This document shows positions 1 to 10,763 of a DNA stretch of 64,000 nt, piece by piece. Under the pieces are notes generated by a model. The model had not been told where the DNA came from, made no database searches, and saw only the letters and a list, made by a program, of their open reading frames with translations. Position 1 is the first letter of the stretch. Each line of letters starts with the position of its first letter. A program made the position numbers and the translations under genes. Origin of the DNA: Trichodelitschia bisporula (lineage: Eukaryota > Ascomycota > Dothideomycetes > Phaeotrichales > Phaeotrichaceae); the NCBI GenBank assembly GCA_010356995.1, contig ML996687.1, positions 1,583,148-1,647,147 on the forward strand. The letters run 5' to 3'.

Positions 1-37
1 AGATGAGGGGTAAGCCACATTTCCCCTTTTTGCACAG

Positions 38-960
38 GCCGTATTGCTGTGGCTTACACTACCATTATGTTGGAAGAGATACGAGTCGATAAGAGGCATA
101 ATGCACTAAAAAAGCAAGTACGCCATGTGCAAGCCTCCAGAACGGTGAGGCGAGGCGTGGGGACCGACGATGGTGGAGGAGGAGTAACCATACTTAGCTC
201 TAAGGAACCCCCTCGAACGAAGCCACCTTCGCAGCGCGTCACCAAACCTCACCGCACTCCGTCGCAGGCAAGCTGTGATTCTGAGCCTTTACCTTTGCAA
301 AAGCCCGACTTGCGTGCTTCAGTCGCCGACATCGAAATGGCAGCTCACCCCACCATCCCACCCCCACCAAGCGGCTCTACCAGCCGCGTTCGGAGTTGGG
401 GTCCGACATCTTTTCACAATTTGGTTCCTCCTGGCGAGGCTCAGGGGGCACCCACGAAGCCCGAATCCAAAGGGCTGAAATCCATTTTCCACAAGCTGAG
501 GCGAGCCCGCAAGACGAGAAGCGAAGCCCACATCGGCGACAAGATACAGTTCAACTATGAGCCACCAAACGAAGGCGCACAGACGTCCGTTGACCATGCG
601 GAGGTTACAGAGATGTCCTTGCCAGTATCGCAGCGCAACAGCACCATTCGTCAGGACTCTCCAGATGAATATCACAGTGCGGTGTCAACGGTTTCGAGCA
701 ACAGCCCCGAACTTCCAGAGGAGCGCGGGAGGTCACTTAACCGCATCAGTGTCCTGAGCGGCAACAGCGGCAAGACGAACGAGGTTGAGGAAGCAAGGGA
801 CAAGTTCGATGATCGCCTTGTACCTCCCTTGACCTTTACCAGCAAAAAGGCGGAAAGTCCTGGGCGAGATTCCAAGTTTCATGAAGTCTTCGAGGAACCG
901 GAGCTGGAGGTGAGATGGAAAGGTGTCGATTCAGCAACGCGGTCCGAAGCCAGTCGATGA
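38..960 (+). CDS. Unknown protein, last exon only (5' end outside window)
   Basis: I do not recognise this protein. The window opens in what looks like an intron: a pyrimidine-rich stretch ends in the acceptor TGCACAG at 31-37, and an open frame runs from 38 to a TGA at 958-960 with no in-frame ATG near the acceptor. I therefore read it as the 3' exon of a longer gene, starting in phase 1. The roughly 307 visible residues are hydrophilic and of low complexity, rich in Ser, Pro, Arg and Glu. There is a proline run (PPPPSGSTSR) and a basic patch (FHKLRRARKTRS) that could bind nucleic acid or membrane lipid. There is no signal peptide, membrane segment or enzyme motif. It looks like a disordered C-terminal tail of a signalling or cytoskeletal protein, which is only a guess. 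The frame itself is fairly secure because of its length and codon use. Confidence 0.55.
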
Positions 961-1333
961 CAGATTTGACTGCTGTTATGGGAACGAGAAACTGACGGCC
1001 CGGGGCGATTTGAAGCAATCGTTTCGTACGGCCTCGCGAGGTAGCCTCTCGCTGTAATATCAATGGCAGCCTTACCGGCTCGTTCTCGGAGTTCCAGGAG
1101 ATGGCAGTAGACGTCGAATTGAATATACAGTTAAAAGCAGCCGATGAAGGTGGAGCCAACGAAGGTTGTTGGCCCTGCGCCACCAGGGTTGTTTGATCGA
1201 AGGGTCATGGTGGGGCAGGATGCGGCATAAGCCCCCCGTAACCAGGGTCAAGGACCCCCCTCAGTCAAGTGACGACATCTGATAAACTGCCACTCGAGAC
1301 GATAAGATTTTCTTCCGCACCACACCAAGTACC
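961..1333. other. Intergenic spacer, 3' UTR and promoter
   Basis: These 373 nt lie between the end of the unknown exon and the start of the dienelactone-hydrolase-like gene. I see no coding potential. The stretch just before 1334 is likely the downstream gene's promoter and leader, but I see no clear TATA box. Confidence 0.5.
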
Positions 1334-2690
1334 ATGGCAGTGCAGACTTTGACTACAGGAGACAACTTCTTCACCTCATTCAACACTTCCGTTCCGCGGC
1401 TTTTCATTACGGCCGAGACGGACACGGAAGAAGAGTTTGATCAAGTCACTTTAGAGCAATGGAGGGCTGAGGGGTTCAGGGTTACTTACCTTCCCTATGG
1501 GAAGGGCAGTCGAGGATACGTGCAAGATTTGGAGAGCATCGGTAGGAATCTAAGTTTGGGAGACAGCTTTGCTGTTGTAGGTACGTACGGGCTTCATGTC
1601 TTCCAACCGTTTTGGCTAAGGGCTATCTCTTGCAGCATTTGGTGATGCAGCAGCAACATGCCTTGAAACGTTCCGCAAGTCAACGCGCAAGCTTTGCGCG
1701 CTCGTCGCGTACTACCCAACATCGATTCCCGACCCACACTCGTCATTTCCAATTGGGATGAAAACTTTGGTGCACCTGGCAGGAGAGGAGGTGGGTGTGA
1801 CGAGGGCACACGAGGTGCTGGGAATCCAAGGGAAGAGGAGGACAACAACGAAGAAAATACCAAGTGGAACCGGTACAGGCGGGAAGCTCAAGCTGGCATA
1901 CCCAAGCTACACGTACACTGGGGTGGCCCCCGGGTTTGCGGAGCACGATCTGGAAGAGTACGACAAAGTGGCTGATCGCCTTGCGTGGTCGCGAAGTCTT
2001 GACTGTTTAAGGAAAGCATTCAAGACGGAGGTTGACCTAGAAAGCGTTTGGGAGGAGCACGTTGAGCGTTAGTATAACTGAAGAGGGTAGCCGAAGGAGC
2101 TTCAACTGACAATTGATTCCGCAGTTGAGTTCATGACGCGCGACGCCGACCGAACAATGGCCACCATGGTCAATCACCCATACGTCAATCACGTACGTCC
2201 TCAACAGATGCGAGACACTTGACATGATACTAACAACTCCGAGGTTCCGGTTCTCACGGGAGGTATTGGAAAGAAGGCCCTACATCGCTTTTACCAGGAC
2301 TTCTTCATCCCTTCAAATCCACCATCCCTCAAGATGAAGCTGCTGTCCCGGACAATTGGCGTCGACAGAGTGGTGGACGAGATGTTTACGAGTTTCACTC
2401 ACTCCCAGGAAATGCCCTGGATCTTGCCCGGGATACCGCCGACGAATAAGCACGTTGAGGTTGCGCTCGTAAGCGTCGTCTGCATCCGGGGCGGAAAACT
2501 GTATCATGAGCACATTTATTGGGATCAGGCTTCGGTGCTCGTGCAAATCGGCCTTCTGGACCCCAACGTGGTGCCTCAAGCGATGAAAAATAAGGGTGTG
2601 GAACGGCTCCCAGTGGTGGGGAAAGAATCGGCGCGGAAAGTACTGGACGAAGACAGCGTACCGAGCAACGAGTTGGTGACAGACTGGTAG
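1334..2690 (+). CDS. Dienelactone hydrolase-like domain fused to SnoaL/NTF2-like domain
   Basis: Four exons (1334-1580, 1636-2067, 2125-2192, 2244-2690) join in phase to give 397 residues. Introns are 51-57 nt with GT..AG ends, and the last carries a CTAAC branch site. The first half (about 10-230) has the layout of a dienelactone hydrolase alpha/beta fold: a beta strand RLFITAE, then SFAVVAFGDAA where the nucleophile elbow should be, LCALVAYYPTSIP, and AYPSYTYTGVAPGFAEH near the usual catalytic His. The second half (about 230-397) resembles a SnoaL-like NTF2 fold: a helix with MATMVNHPYVNHVPVLTGG, then strands ending in GGKLYHEHIYWDQASVLVQIGLL. The H-E-H-I-Y-W-D-Q motif is typical of that fungal domain. 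The elbow reads G-D-A-A rather than a G-x-C/S-x-G, so hydrolase activity is doubtful. It may act on a small lactone or polyketide-like substrate, or be non-enzymatic. The fusion architecture is known in fungi; the substrate is unknown. Confidence 0.8.
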
Positions 2691-4462
2691 TCGGTTCACT
2701 GGAGATGTTTGTCTTTTAAATAGTCCCGCAAGTTCCATGAGACGGGAACAGCAGGGTGGAGAAGACGCGGGCCTGCTAAAACCCCGATTTACTTTCCCAC
2801 TACATGAAGTAAGCTTCGAGGCCATGGAAGGACACAAGAAGCAGGCATATCGTGGTGTTTTGACTCGAGACTTTGACTTTTGCTAGACATGAATGCAGAA
2901 GTTAACCTGCAGAGGCTTTGGGACGAGAGTTGTCAGCTCTATATCCCTTCCCAGGTGTTGTGCTAGAACATGCCGCACGTAACCGACGATGGCGACACCT
3001 ATGTATGCAGTTAAGCGTTGGAAGCCAGCTCGCTCAAGTCTTTAGCGGTTCGATTGAAGTGTCAAGAGCTGAAGACGAAATTTCTTGTGCTATTTATTGC
3101 CCAGCAAGGTCACATGACATGCCAAGACTCTTACGAGTTGGGGCAAGATACCAGAAAAACTGGGCTCGTTTGTTCGACTCATGTCCTTCTTTTCTTCTTC
3201 TACTTCTTCTTCTTCTTCATTGACACTTTTCAATGAACGCTCAAATCAACCCGCCAGTCTTTTAGCTTTCATAGGCCGGCGGGTCAGTCTGAGTTCTAGA
3301 TCAAACAGCCATGGCACTCTTTAGGCTTTGGAACTGGAAAATCAATGGTTGTTGGAGCCACCTGCGTGCCGGACATTATTCCTTCCAGTCCCTTGAGTCC
3401 ATCAGGGACCATTTCTGCCGCTTCTTGCGCGCGCTTGAGCTCCTTTTCGAGTGTCATAGAGCGCAGAGCGGCAGAGTGACAAGCGTTGGTCGAGCTGGTT
3501 GACCCGTAGCCTCGCCAGTGAGTGGCGAGAAGTTAGTTAAAGCTGTAGCCCCACAGTCTCGTCGCATGAGAACGGCGTCCTTGTCAGCTTCTGCCACTGA
3601 AATACCTTCGTATACGGTAGAAGGTGCAGAAAGCGTGAGAACATGACGACCTCAGCAGGCCGATGACTTTCAGGCAAGCCCAAAAACTGGTAGCGGAAAC
3701 GAGGCCCAAAGGCGGTCCAAATGTAGCAAAGCACGTTGCATTGCATGTCGAATTGCAGTCATGAACACTCTCTCCGGTACTGAATAGAACTAGCTCTAGT
3801 TCTAGTAGCTCTACAATGCGCATGTGCCGGTAGTGAATATGTATACGGAGGTACGGATGTATCGTGTGCTTCCGAGTACTGTAACTCATAACCATCTACG
3901 GAGTACAACGATTGTTGCGTCGTGCTGTTCTGCGGAGAATAAATTTTGCGTTGTTACGCCTCATTGAACTCCGTCCGCCGACTGGACAACCGTCCAAAGA
4001 GATTCTGGACAACGAAGGCTGGTTCTAGTCGAGTTCTGGTGGGCGCATCCTCGCTCGCTCCCTCACTTCCTCACTCCCCAAACAAACCACCCTCCCCCCT
4101 CTCCCCCCCGCCCCTCTCCCCCATACCCCTTCTCCTCTGCAGTTTCAAGCCGCCTCTCCTTTGCGCCTCCAGCTCAATCCCCTCCCACCCCCTCTCTTCG
4201 CCGTTGTAGCTCCTCTACATACTATCCTTGTCGCAATTCCTCCTGGAAATCGCAGTTACTGTACATCTTTTTGACTAGTTACTATGTGGAGCCGCTAAAG
4301 CAGCACACGACCAAGCTCCCTGGAGGCCTAGCCGTCCAACGCATACGAAGCAAGCCCTTGTCCTTGTCTCCCCCGTACTCCATCCTTCCCGCATCAAACA
4401 ACTTGCGACCTCCCCACCCCGCTGCTGCTCCGAGGTCTTTCTGCGCGCATTCCCACCCACTG
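2691..4462. other. Intergenic region, 1.8 kb
   Basis: No gene can be supported here. There is a short (TTC)-rich tract near 3188-3222. Near 3838-3905 there are several copies of a TACGGA-type word (TACGGAGGTACGGATGTA, TACGGAGTA). The last 400 nt are very C/T-rich. All open frames are short and lack codon bias. Confidence 0.55.
4061..4203 (+). promoter_or_regulatory. Pyrimidine-rich promoter/leader of the ArfGAP gene
   Basis: This stretch of about 140 nt is almost entirely C and T on the coding strand. It lies 260-400 nt upstream of the ArfGAP start codon. Long CT tracts just before the transcription start are common in well-expressed genes of filamentous fungi. No TATA box is visible. The exact start of transcription cannot be read from sequence. 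Confidence 0.4.
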
Positions 4463-6777
4463 ATGGCATCCACGATCAACAAGCGCCAGCAGGCGCGCAA
4501 TGAACGCGCTCTTCAGGATTTAATAAAAACCGTTCCTGGCAACGATCGATGCGCGGATTGCGGCGCGAAGAATCCAGGTTCGTCATCCCCCTAATAGCTT
4601 GCGCCGTCGGACTTCCGCTAACTGCCGCATAGGATGGGCAAGCTGGAGCGTACGTACTCCCGAGGACCAGCGTGCGATCGCTTTGATTCTGCGGGACTCT
4701 CGGCTGACAACACATAGCTAGGAATCTTCTTGTGTCTGCGATGTGCGGCGCTCCACCGGAAGCTCGGGACGCACATCTCCAAAGTCAAGTCTTTGAGCAT
4801 GGATAGTTGGAGCAACGAACAAGTGGAGGCAAGTTTTTGACTCTCTCGTCATCCACCTGGACCATATCTGACGTATCCCAGAATATGAGGCGCATGGGCA
4901 ATGTCGCATCCAACCGAGCGTACAACTCCAGGAACACAAAGCCCTCCATACCCGTCGATGTCGACGAAGTGGATGGAGTAATGGAGCGATTTATCCGACA
5001 AAAGTACGAGCACAAGGTCTTTACGGCCGACTCTCAGCCAGGTTCAAGGCAACATACGGGAAGCACGAGCTCCGATGATCGGCCGCCGCCGCTTCCACCC
5101 AAGCCAGCCAAACGCTTTACCCTGGGTCTGCGTTCTACCTCATCAACGCTCCCAAACTCTCGTTCCGCCTACAAAACTCCGCCTGTGTCTCCGGGACTGA
5201 GCGGGTTCGGGAGCCGTGCGGAATCGCCTCCGAGGAACAAGCCTGCCAAGATCTTCGGTGCTGAGATTGGTGGCAGTCGGGACGACGGTTTTGAAGCTAA
5301 GCTCGCGACTTTACGAGACATGGGATTTCCAGATGAGAAGCGTAACCTGACCGTTTTGAAGGGTCTGAATGGGAATCTCAACAAAGCCGTTGAAGCACTC
5401 GTTCGGCTGGGGGAAGGAGTCAAGGAGCCATCGAGGCAGAACAATTCCGCTCCAACATCTGGGATGGTCAATGGTGGATCGATTGAGAAGCAAACTCCTG
5501 CTAATAGGGGTAAATTCGCCGATCCTTTTGACCAGCTTGCTCTTCAGGAGAAGTCACTGCCGCTGCCTCCAACCCCAGAAATTCAAAGCGATACCGCGGC
5601 CTCCTCTTCGAGCTCATACAATCCCTTCCTCCAGCCTGGCCAACCGTCGGGTTTTCAGCCACAACCTCTTGATCAGGCGTTTCAGAATCTCTCGTTAGGA
5701 GCGGCTCAGGCGCCAACCCAGCTCTTCCCTAACTCCACCGGAGGTTACAGAAATCACCATGGCATGTCCGGCAACCCCTTTATGCAGGCCTCTACACCCC
5801 CCGTTCCTCAAGTACCGCAACAGTACAGTCAGTTCACCATACAGCAGCAGATGCACCAACAACAACTCGAGGTGCAACAGCAACAGTATGCGCAAGCTTC
5901 AGCACCGAACCCCTTCCTGAGGATGTCCAGGTCCCAGATTTTTAACCGTCCGTCTCCTTTCGACAATCAGCCAGCGTACACAGCAAGCCATGATTCCGGA
6001 GCCCTTCAACAACCCAGCGCCAATGGATACCCATCAACCTTGCAGCATGCCTCTACTTTTCCTCTGCAACTGACCCAGTCATCGTCACCACTTCCGAGCC
6101 ACTTCCAGTCCCAGGTGCAAGCTCCCTCTAATCCGTTCCAGCAGCACCGATCGCCATCTCCGAATCCGTTCCAGCAACAACAATTTACGGTTGCCGCTCA
6201 ACACAACTTCCAGCCAGCCTTCCAGCAGCAGCAGCAGCCACAGCAGCCGCAGCAAGCGCAGCAAGCTTTCCAGCAAGCACAGCAGACCGGACAACTCGCC
6301 CATTTTTCACAGCAGCCGCAAACCATGGCGAACATGCCGCAACCACAAACGCAGCAGCCTTACCAGAACTTCCAAAATGCCTCCCAGTCTTTCAATGGGT
6401 CACAGCATCAGCCAATGCCAATCCGCCACGACAAGACTTCCATACTGGCACTCTACAATCTGCCTCACCTTGCCCCGAGCCGTCCAGATGCCTACAGTGT
6501 TCCGGCAAGTCTCGATGGCGGGTCAGCGGACGCCCCGACAGGACTTAAGCAACGCTCGGTAACCATGCCGGTGACTGCTTACGGGCAAGCGGCGCCGAGC
6601 GCAAGCAGTACGAATCCCTTTGCCAGCATGGGCGTGCAAGGTGGAGGAGGCGGTGCATCTGGACAAGCCAACGGCTTCAAGCACGTGAGCACCGAGAGCG
6701 TGGACTTCAGCGGAAACCTGATGAGCGGACGGCACAGCCCTGACGCCTTCTCCGGACTGAGTGCGCGTATGAGGTGA
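4463..6777 (+). CDS. ArfGAP zinc-finger protein with UBA domain and Gln-rich tail (Gts1 type)
   Basis: Four exons (4463-4577, 4633-4649, 4718-4828, 4882-6777) give 712 residues. Residues about 12-130 form an ArfGAP domain: the zinc finger is C-A-D-C, 16 residues, C-L-R-C, followed by [13 protein letters not shown], whose Arg is the catalytic finger that stimulates GTP hydrolysis on Arf. Residues about 217-258 form a UBA domain ([19 protein letters not shown], then [11 protein letters not shown]). From about 340 on it is rich in Gln, Pro and Asn, with repeated NPF-type motifs (NPFLQP, NPFMQA, NPFQQH) that bind EH-domain endocytic proteins. The order ArfGAP-UBA-Gln/NPF matches yeast Gts1 and fission-yeast Ucp3. 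The second exon is only 17 nt. The third intron (4829-4881) starts with GCAAGT, a GC-AG intron; retaining it would break the conserved join EQVE-NMRRMGN. Role: Arf GTPase regulation in Golgi/endocytic traffic. Confidence 0.9.
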
Positions 6778-7811
6778 TGCTGACGATGACGACGATGGAT
6801 ACTTGTACTCTAGGTTTCTGTGGCTTTGATTACTGCTTTTTAGGCTGATGATGTTCCTAATTTTTGTTTCTAATGCCGAGGGTCAATGGATTTGGAGTGC
6901 TTCGGGGGTGAGAAGAGCAGCGAGGTGGTCGTTGGATCTATGTACGCCGTTGGGGGAAGTGAAGGAGTCTTAAGGCCCGTGGGGGGGGGTGCGTGTGCAC
7001 GGGGCCTCTTCCGCAGAGTGGCTCGAGTGTATATATCAAGAAGCAAATAACAGCCCGGACACTAAGAAACGTGGAATGTTTCAGAGGATTTCGAGTAGAA
7101 TGGATGGCAATCGGCGGTGAAACGTGCGACACGCGTTCAAGCTTCGTCCGGTAAATGTTTGGTTTCGTTTGGCCAAACTTTGTTGCCTTCTCTAGAACAC
7201 ACGATATGGCTGCTAAAACAACTACGCGGACCTCTCCGCGCTCCCACACACGCCCCTACGAGCACCAGCCCAAGAAAAAGACGAGCCTCCGTCGAGCTGT
7301 ATCTGCTTCGGACAGTTGAAGAGAAAATGGTTGATGCAACCGGGAGAGATTAAGACACTTCAGGGGGTAAAATGAAGCAGTAGAGACCAAAGAAAAGGCA
7401 CAGATCAAAAACATGTCAACCCAGCGCCCTCCCATATGCACCTATACTGGTCGTGAAGTCCATACCCTATCAAGTCAACTACAATGCCGAAAAGAAAAAA
7501 AGCCAGACCAGCGTCATGAATGTTTTCAGGGTATCCCATGGAGAACAAACACATGCTCCTAGCGTATGCGCGTCCCTCTCCGCAAGATTCCAGCGACAGA
7601 AGATGCTGCCATGGGCAGCGTGTATGTAAACACCGAGAACACCAAAGCACCGAGCAGGAGCCGGACCACGACCGTGAAGTGGTCAAAACCCAAGGCGAGA
7701 GAGTAGCTCTGACCCTGTAGGCACAAAACGTCAGTTCCGGTTGCTCTGAGAGAAGTGCAAAGAAGGTAACGTACCGCAACCAGGCCAGCAAGCTAAGCAA
7801 TTGAGCAGCAC
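6778..7811. other. Convergent intergenic region with 3' UTRs
   Basis: This 1.03-kb stretch separates two genes that point at each other, so it should hold both 3' UTRs and terminators. There is a G-run (GGGGGGGGTG) near 6980. No coding frame here is convincing. TTTTTGTTT and AAAAGAAAAAAAG tracts near 6855-6870 and 7485-7505 could serve as polyadenylation efficiency elements. Confidence 0.45.
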
Positions 7812-8384
7812 TCAGTTGGTAGGGATAGGCTTCGACTGTCCGTTGGACTCGAAAACACCGCCTCCCACGCGTCTAGACACGCCGACGCCAATGCCAACGG
7901 CGGCACCAATGATGACCAGGGCGATGACGATCTGGACAGCGAGCCTCTGCCTCTTGCCCAAGCGTCTGAGGGGATTGAAGCTCCGCTGGCGTTTGTTCTC
8001 CTTGGCCTTGGCCTTGAGCGCGTCGCGACTCGGCCACATGGTGCAATCCTTTGTACGCTCCTGGGACAGTTTGGTGTGGTCGCTGCCGGCGAAGTGGCAC
8101 TGGGATTCGAGATCGTGGGCGTAGATTCGGGGGACAGGTTTGGCGTGCAGGTCCGCATCTTCAGGGGCGACAGGCTGGCGGGCGGAGAGTTGGGATTTGG
8201 GCGTCATGGGCTCGAGTCCTGCCGTGGATGGAATGGAACGCGGACTGGCGGGCGCGCCGGTGAGGACATTGTCTTTGGAATGCGCAAGATGGAGGTGTTG
8301 CGGCCGCTTCGTCGCAGGGTCGGGAGTAGCGGGCTTCTCGATGATGACGCCAAAGGTCGTCTTCTCGCTTTGTACGGTAGACAT
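7812..8384 (-). CDS. Small single-pass membrane protein, unknown function
   Basis: One uninterrupted frame of 190 residues. Residues 1-145 are hydrophilic, with a Pro/Ser-rich first half and a strongly basic run just before the membrane segment (KAKAKENKRQRS, then RRLGKRQR). One hydrophobic helix follows at about 150-172 (LAVQIVIALVIIGAAVGIG), then a short polar tail of about 18 residues. The basic residues before the helix predict the N-terminus in the cytosol, as in a tail-anchored or type II protein. The Gly-rich helix could pack against a partner. No enzyme motif is present. I recognise the layout as one seen in conserved but uncharacterised fungal proteins and propose no function. The ATG is the first in frame after a long GA-rich leader. 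Confidence 0.7.
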   Translation of the reverse strand: MSTVQSEKTTFGVIIEKPATPDPATKRPQHLHLAHSKDNVLTGAPASPRSIPSTAGLEPMTPKSQLSARQPVAPEDADLHAKPVPRIYAHDLESQCHFAGSDHTKLSQERTKDCTMWPSRDALKAKAKENKRQRSFNPLRRLGKRQRLAVQIVIALVIIGAAVGIGVGVSRRVGGGVFESNGQSKPIPTN

Positions 8385-9213
8385 CGTTGTAAAATGAGCG
8401 GGCCCGTTGAGAGTCCCGAATAGACTGTCGAGAGTAATTCGGGCTCTTTTTCAACAGGCGCGCGGTGAAGGTCGGAGACGGCGAGAGGGGGGGATGGCGG
8501 AGGGCAGGTGAAGTGTGAGGGAGAGAGTGACGAGGGAGAGGGCCGGGGGGGGACGGGGGAGAGGAAGGGCAGGGACGTTTGGTGTGCGCAGGGCTGTTTG
8601 CTCAATTGAATTAAAGGCAGGGCATTTTATCGTAAAGGTGGAAACGACGGTAGGGTGGAAGGTGCGGAGGATATTGCACTTGACTAGGAAGTTCGCAGAA
8701 AGGGAGGGGGAGGGGGTTTTTGAGAGAGGCAGAAAAGTAAAGGACAAAAAGGCAGGCTGTCAAGGGCTGGAGTTGGTATACAGTAGAATTGAGCAAGTCG
8801 TAACAACCTCAGCCCACTCTGCAAACGACTGCTTGCAGCAAGAGAGGGCAAAGGTGAGTTGGGATGGTGCAGACGACTGCAGCTCCCAGCGAATTGAGGG
8901 ACCGAGTGGCTTTTTGGGGGGGTTGAGAAGCGGGCGGATAATGGCGGATGGCGCGCGTGGCAGGTGTCGGATGGGCTATGAAAAGGTGATGGCGGGATGG
9001 CGAGATGGCGGAGATGGTTGGAGGAGGAGGAGGAGGAGCAGACTGGCAACTGGTCGGTACGGAAAGGAAGGGAAGCGATGGGATGAGATGAAATGGGATT
9101 GAAGTGAAGGCGCACCGGACTGTGGGGTTGGACTGGGGATGCGAATACAAAACAGGCAAATGTCCGAAGCCTTTTTGGAAGAGAGAGGAAGACAACAAGA
9201 CAGGCAGAGCGAT

Positions 9214-9231
9214 AGAGAGAGAGAGAGAGAG
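9214..9231. repeat. (GA)n microsatellite
   Basis: About nine GA units inside the purine-rich upstream region. Confidence 0.8.
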
Positions 9232-10184
9232 GAGGATTGAAAATTAGTACGGATGGTATGGAAGGAAACAAGATGGACGGTTGGGCCCGAAGAAAAGCGT
9301 TTGATCACGGCATTGACAGTGGCTTGTTTTCTCCAAGTATGTGGCATCAGTCACTTACGTATGCAGTAGATTTGACATTTTCAAGAGCCAAGCCGACGAC
9401 ATCAATACTTCGTAGAATGTCACCATTATGGGCCTCGTCAAAAGACGGCATGATCAGCTCGTCGCCTTTCAGCCTCTTTTCCTCTCCTTCTGAAACTTTC
9501 TTCCACTGCTTTCACTTCTCTTTCTCTGTCTCTTCCTCCCCTCTCCTCTCCTCTGTCTTGTCCCTTCCTCCTCTCCTCCGCTCCTCCTCTCCATGGCATC
9601 GGGTGTGCGTGGCAAAGCATAAAGTGCAAAGTCCAAATTGACGTTGTGTCAGTGGTTGCTGACAGGAACTTACGCACATGAGATGCGCCGCACTAGGCGC
9701 TGCACATGGGTATTGCATCCGCCTTGCATACTCGTGCATCATGAACTTGGCAAACGCCCCCCCTCGGAGTGTTGGGATAGGCTTGGTGGAGCGAGGGAGG
9801 TGGCGATAACGAACCTATCGGAGTCTGGGCGCTAGAATTATCAAGAGCCTGCCTGAGCAGCTTTTGTGCCTTGTGCTTTGTTCATGGTGCTTGTGCCTTG
9901 CAGCTTGTGTTTACATCTGTAATACTTGCAGCTTCAAAAAAGACAAAAACAGATGAGAGAGAAGTCATGAATAACGGAAGTGCCGTTCAAACTAGGCAGG
10001 TGTCAACCCCGCCTATCTTGCACGATAGTCTATATCATTGGTTTGTTCCTGAAATCTTGGCAACTCACTACTGTAAATGTGCATCTTTCCGCAACTCCCC
10101 GCAAGTCCACGATTGTGCCTGCCCGACGTGCCCGCTAGAACTAATCATGTCCACAATTCCCCTCGGGACCCAGTCGTTCCCTCT

Positions 10185-10186
<2 letters not shown>

Positions 10187-10252
<66 letters not shown>
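10187..10252. repeat. 66-nt C homopolymer
   Basis: An uninterrupted run of C, read directly from the sequence. It is flanked by unique sequence (CCTCTT before, GGCACACC after). It could fold as an i-motif on this strand, or as G-quadruplexes on the other. A pure run this long is also where sequencing or assembly length errors are most likely. Confidence 0.9.
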
Positions 10253-10254
<2 letters not shown>

Positions 10255-10763
10255 CACACCATGTTTAGATCTGGCAGTCGCCGGACCCAATCTAGAGAGT
10301 CCAGGCTCTTAACCAATGCCCCAAGTCGGTCTAGCCATTATGTCGCTCTTTCCCCACGTCTAAACTGAGCAGCCTCAATGCATGAAAAATGTGACGAAAC
10401 AAAGAGAAAGAAGCTCATCAGGCTCCGCTTGTCGGCCCCACCTGCCACGCTTCATGGCCCCTCCCGCATACTTGAACCCTCAAAGTACGTGTTAGCATTC
10501 GGTCTATCTCATACGTCACATAACCATTATAGCCAATGTAGGAAACGTTTTGAGCTCCAATTCTAAAAATGCCCATTGCCTTCCCCCCAAACCAAGCAGG
10601 TTAAAAGGTGCGAGTCTCTCCTTGCCTGCAGCACACTTGCATGTAGCATCTATCAAAACCAATCCTGGAGCACCCAGGTGGTATGCTGCGTGCCATGTCA
10701 GCTTCCTAAACGCCCGGCACACGAAATGCCCGGTTTTCAACAGAAGCAACACAAGAAAAATTC

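Larger units (their letters stand above)
8385..10763. other. Long upstream region: purine-rich leader, then low-complexity spacer
   Basis: From 8455 to about 9235 the plus strand is strongly purine-rich, so the transcript of the minus-strand membrane-protein gene would begin with a long C/T-rich leader or promoter. Around 9475-9595 the bias flips to C/T. From 9600 to 10,760 there is no gene I can support, and it includes a 66-nt C homopolymer. The ABC transporter ends at 10,764. Long open frames here are products of biased composition. Confidence 0.5.

Noticed and set aside
8515-9347. Several frames of 120-195 residues on both strands
   Set aside because: Arg/Gly- or Ser/Pro-rich translations of a purine-rich leader; no start context, no similarity.
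9871-10368. Open frames with long poly-Pro or poly-Gly
   Set aside because: They exist only because of the 66-nt C run. The flanking sequence shows no coding character.
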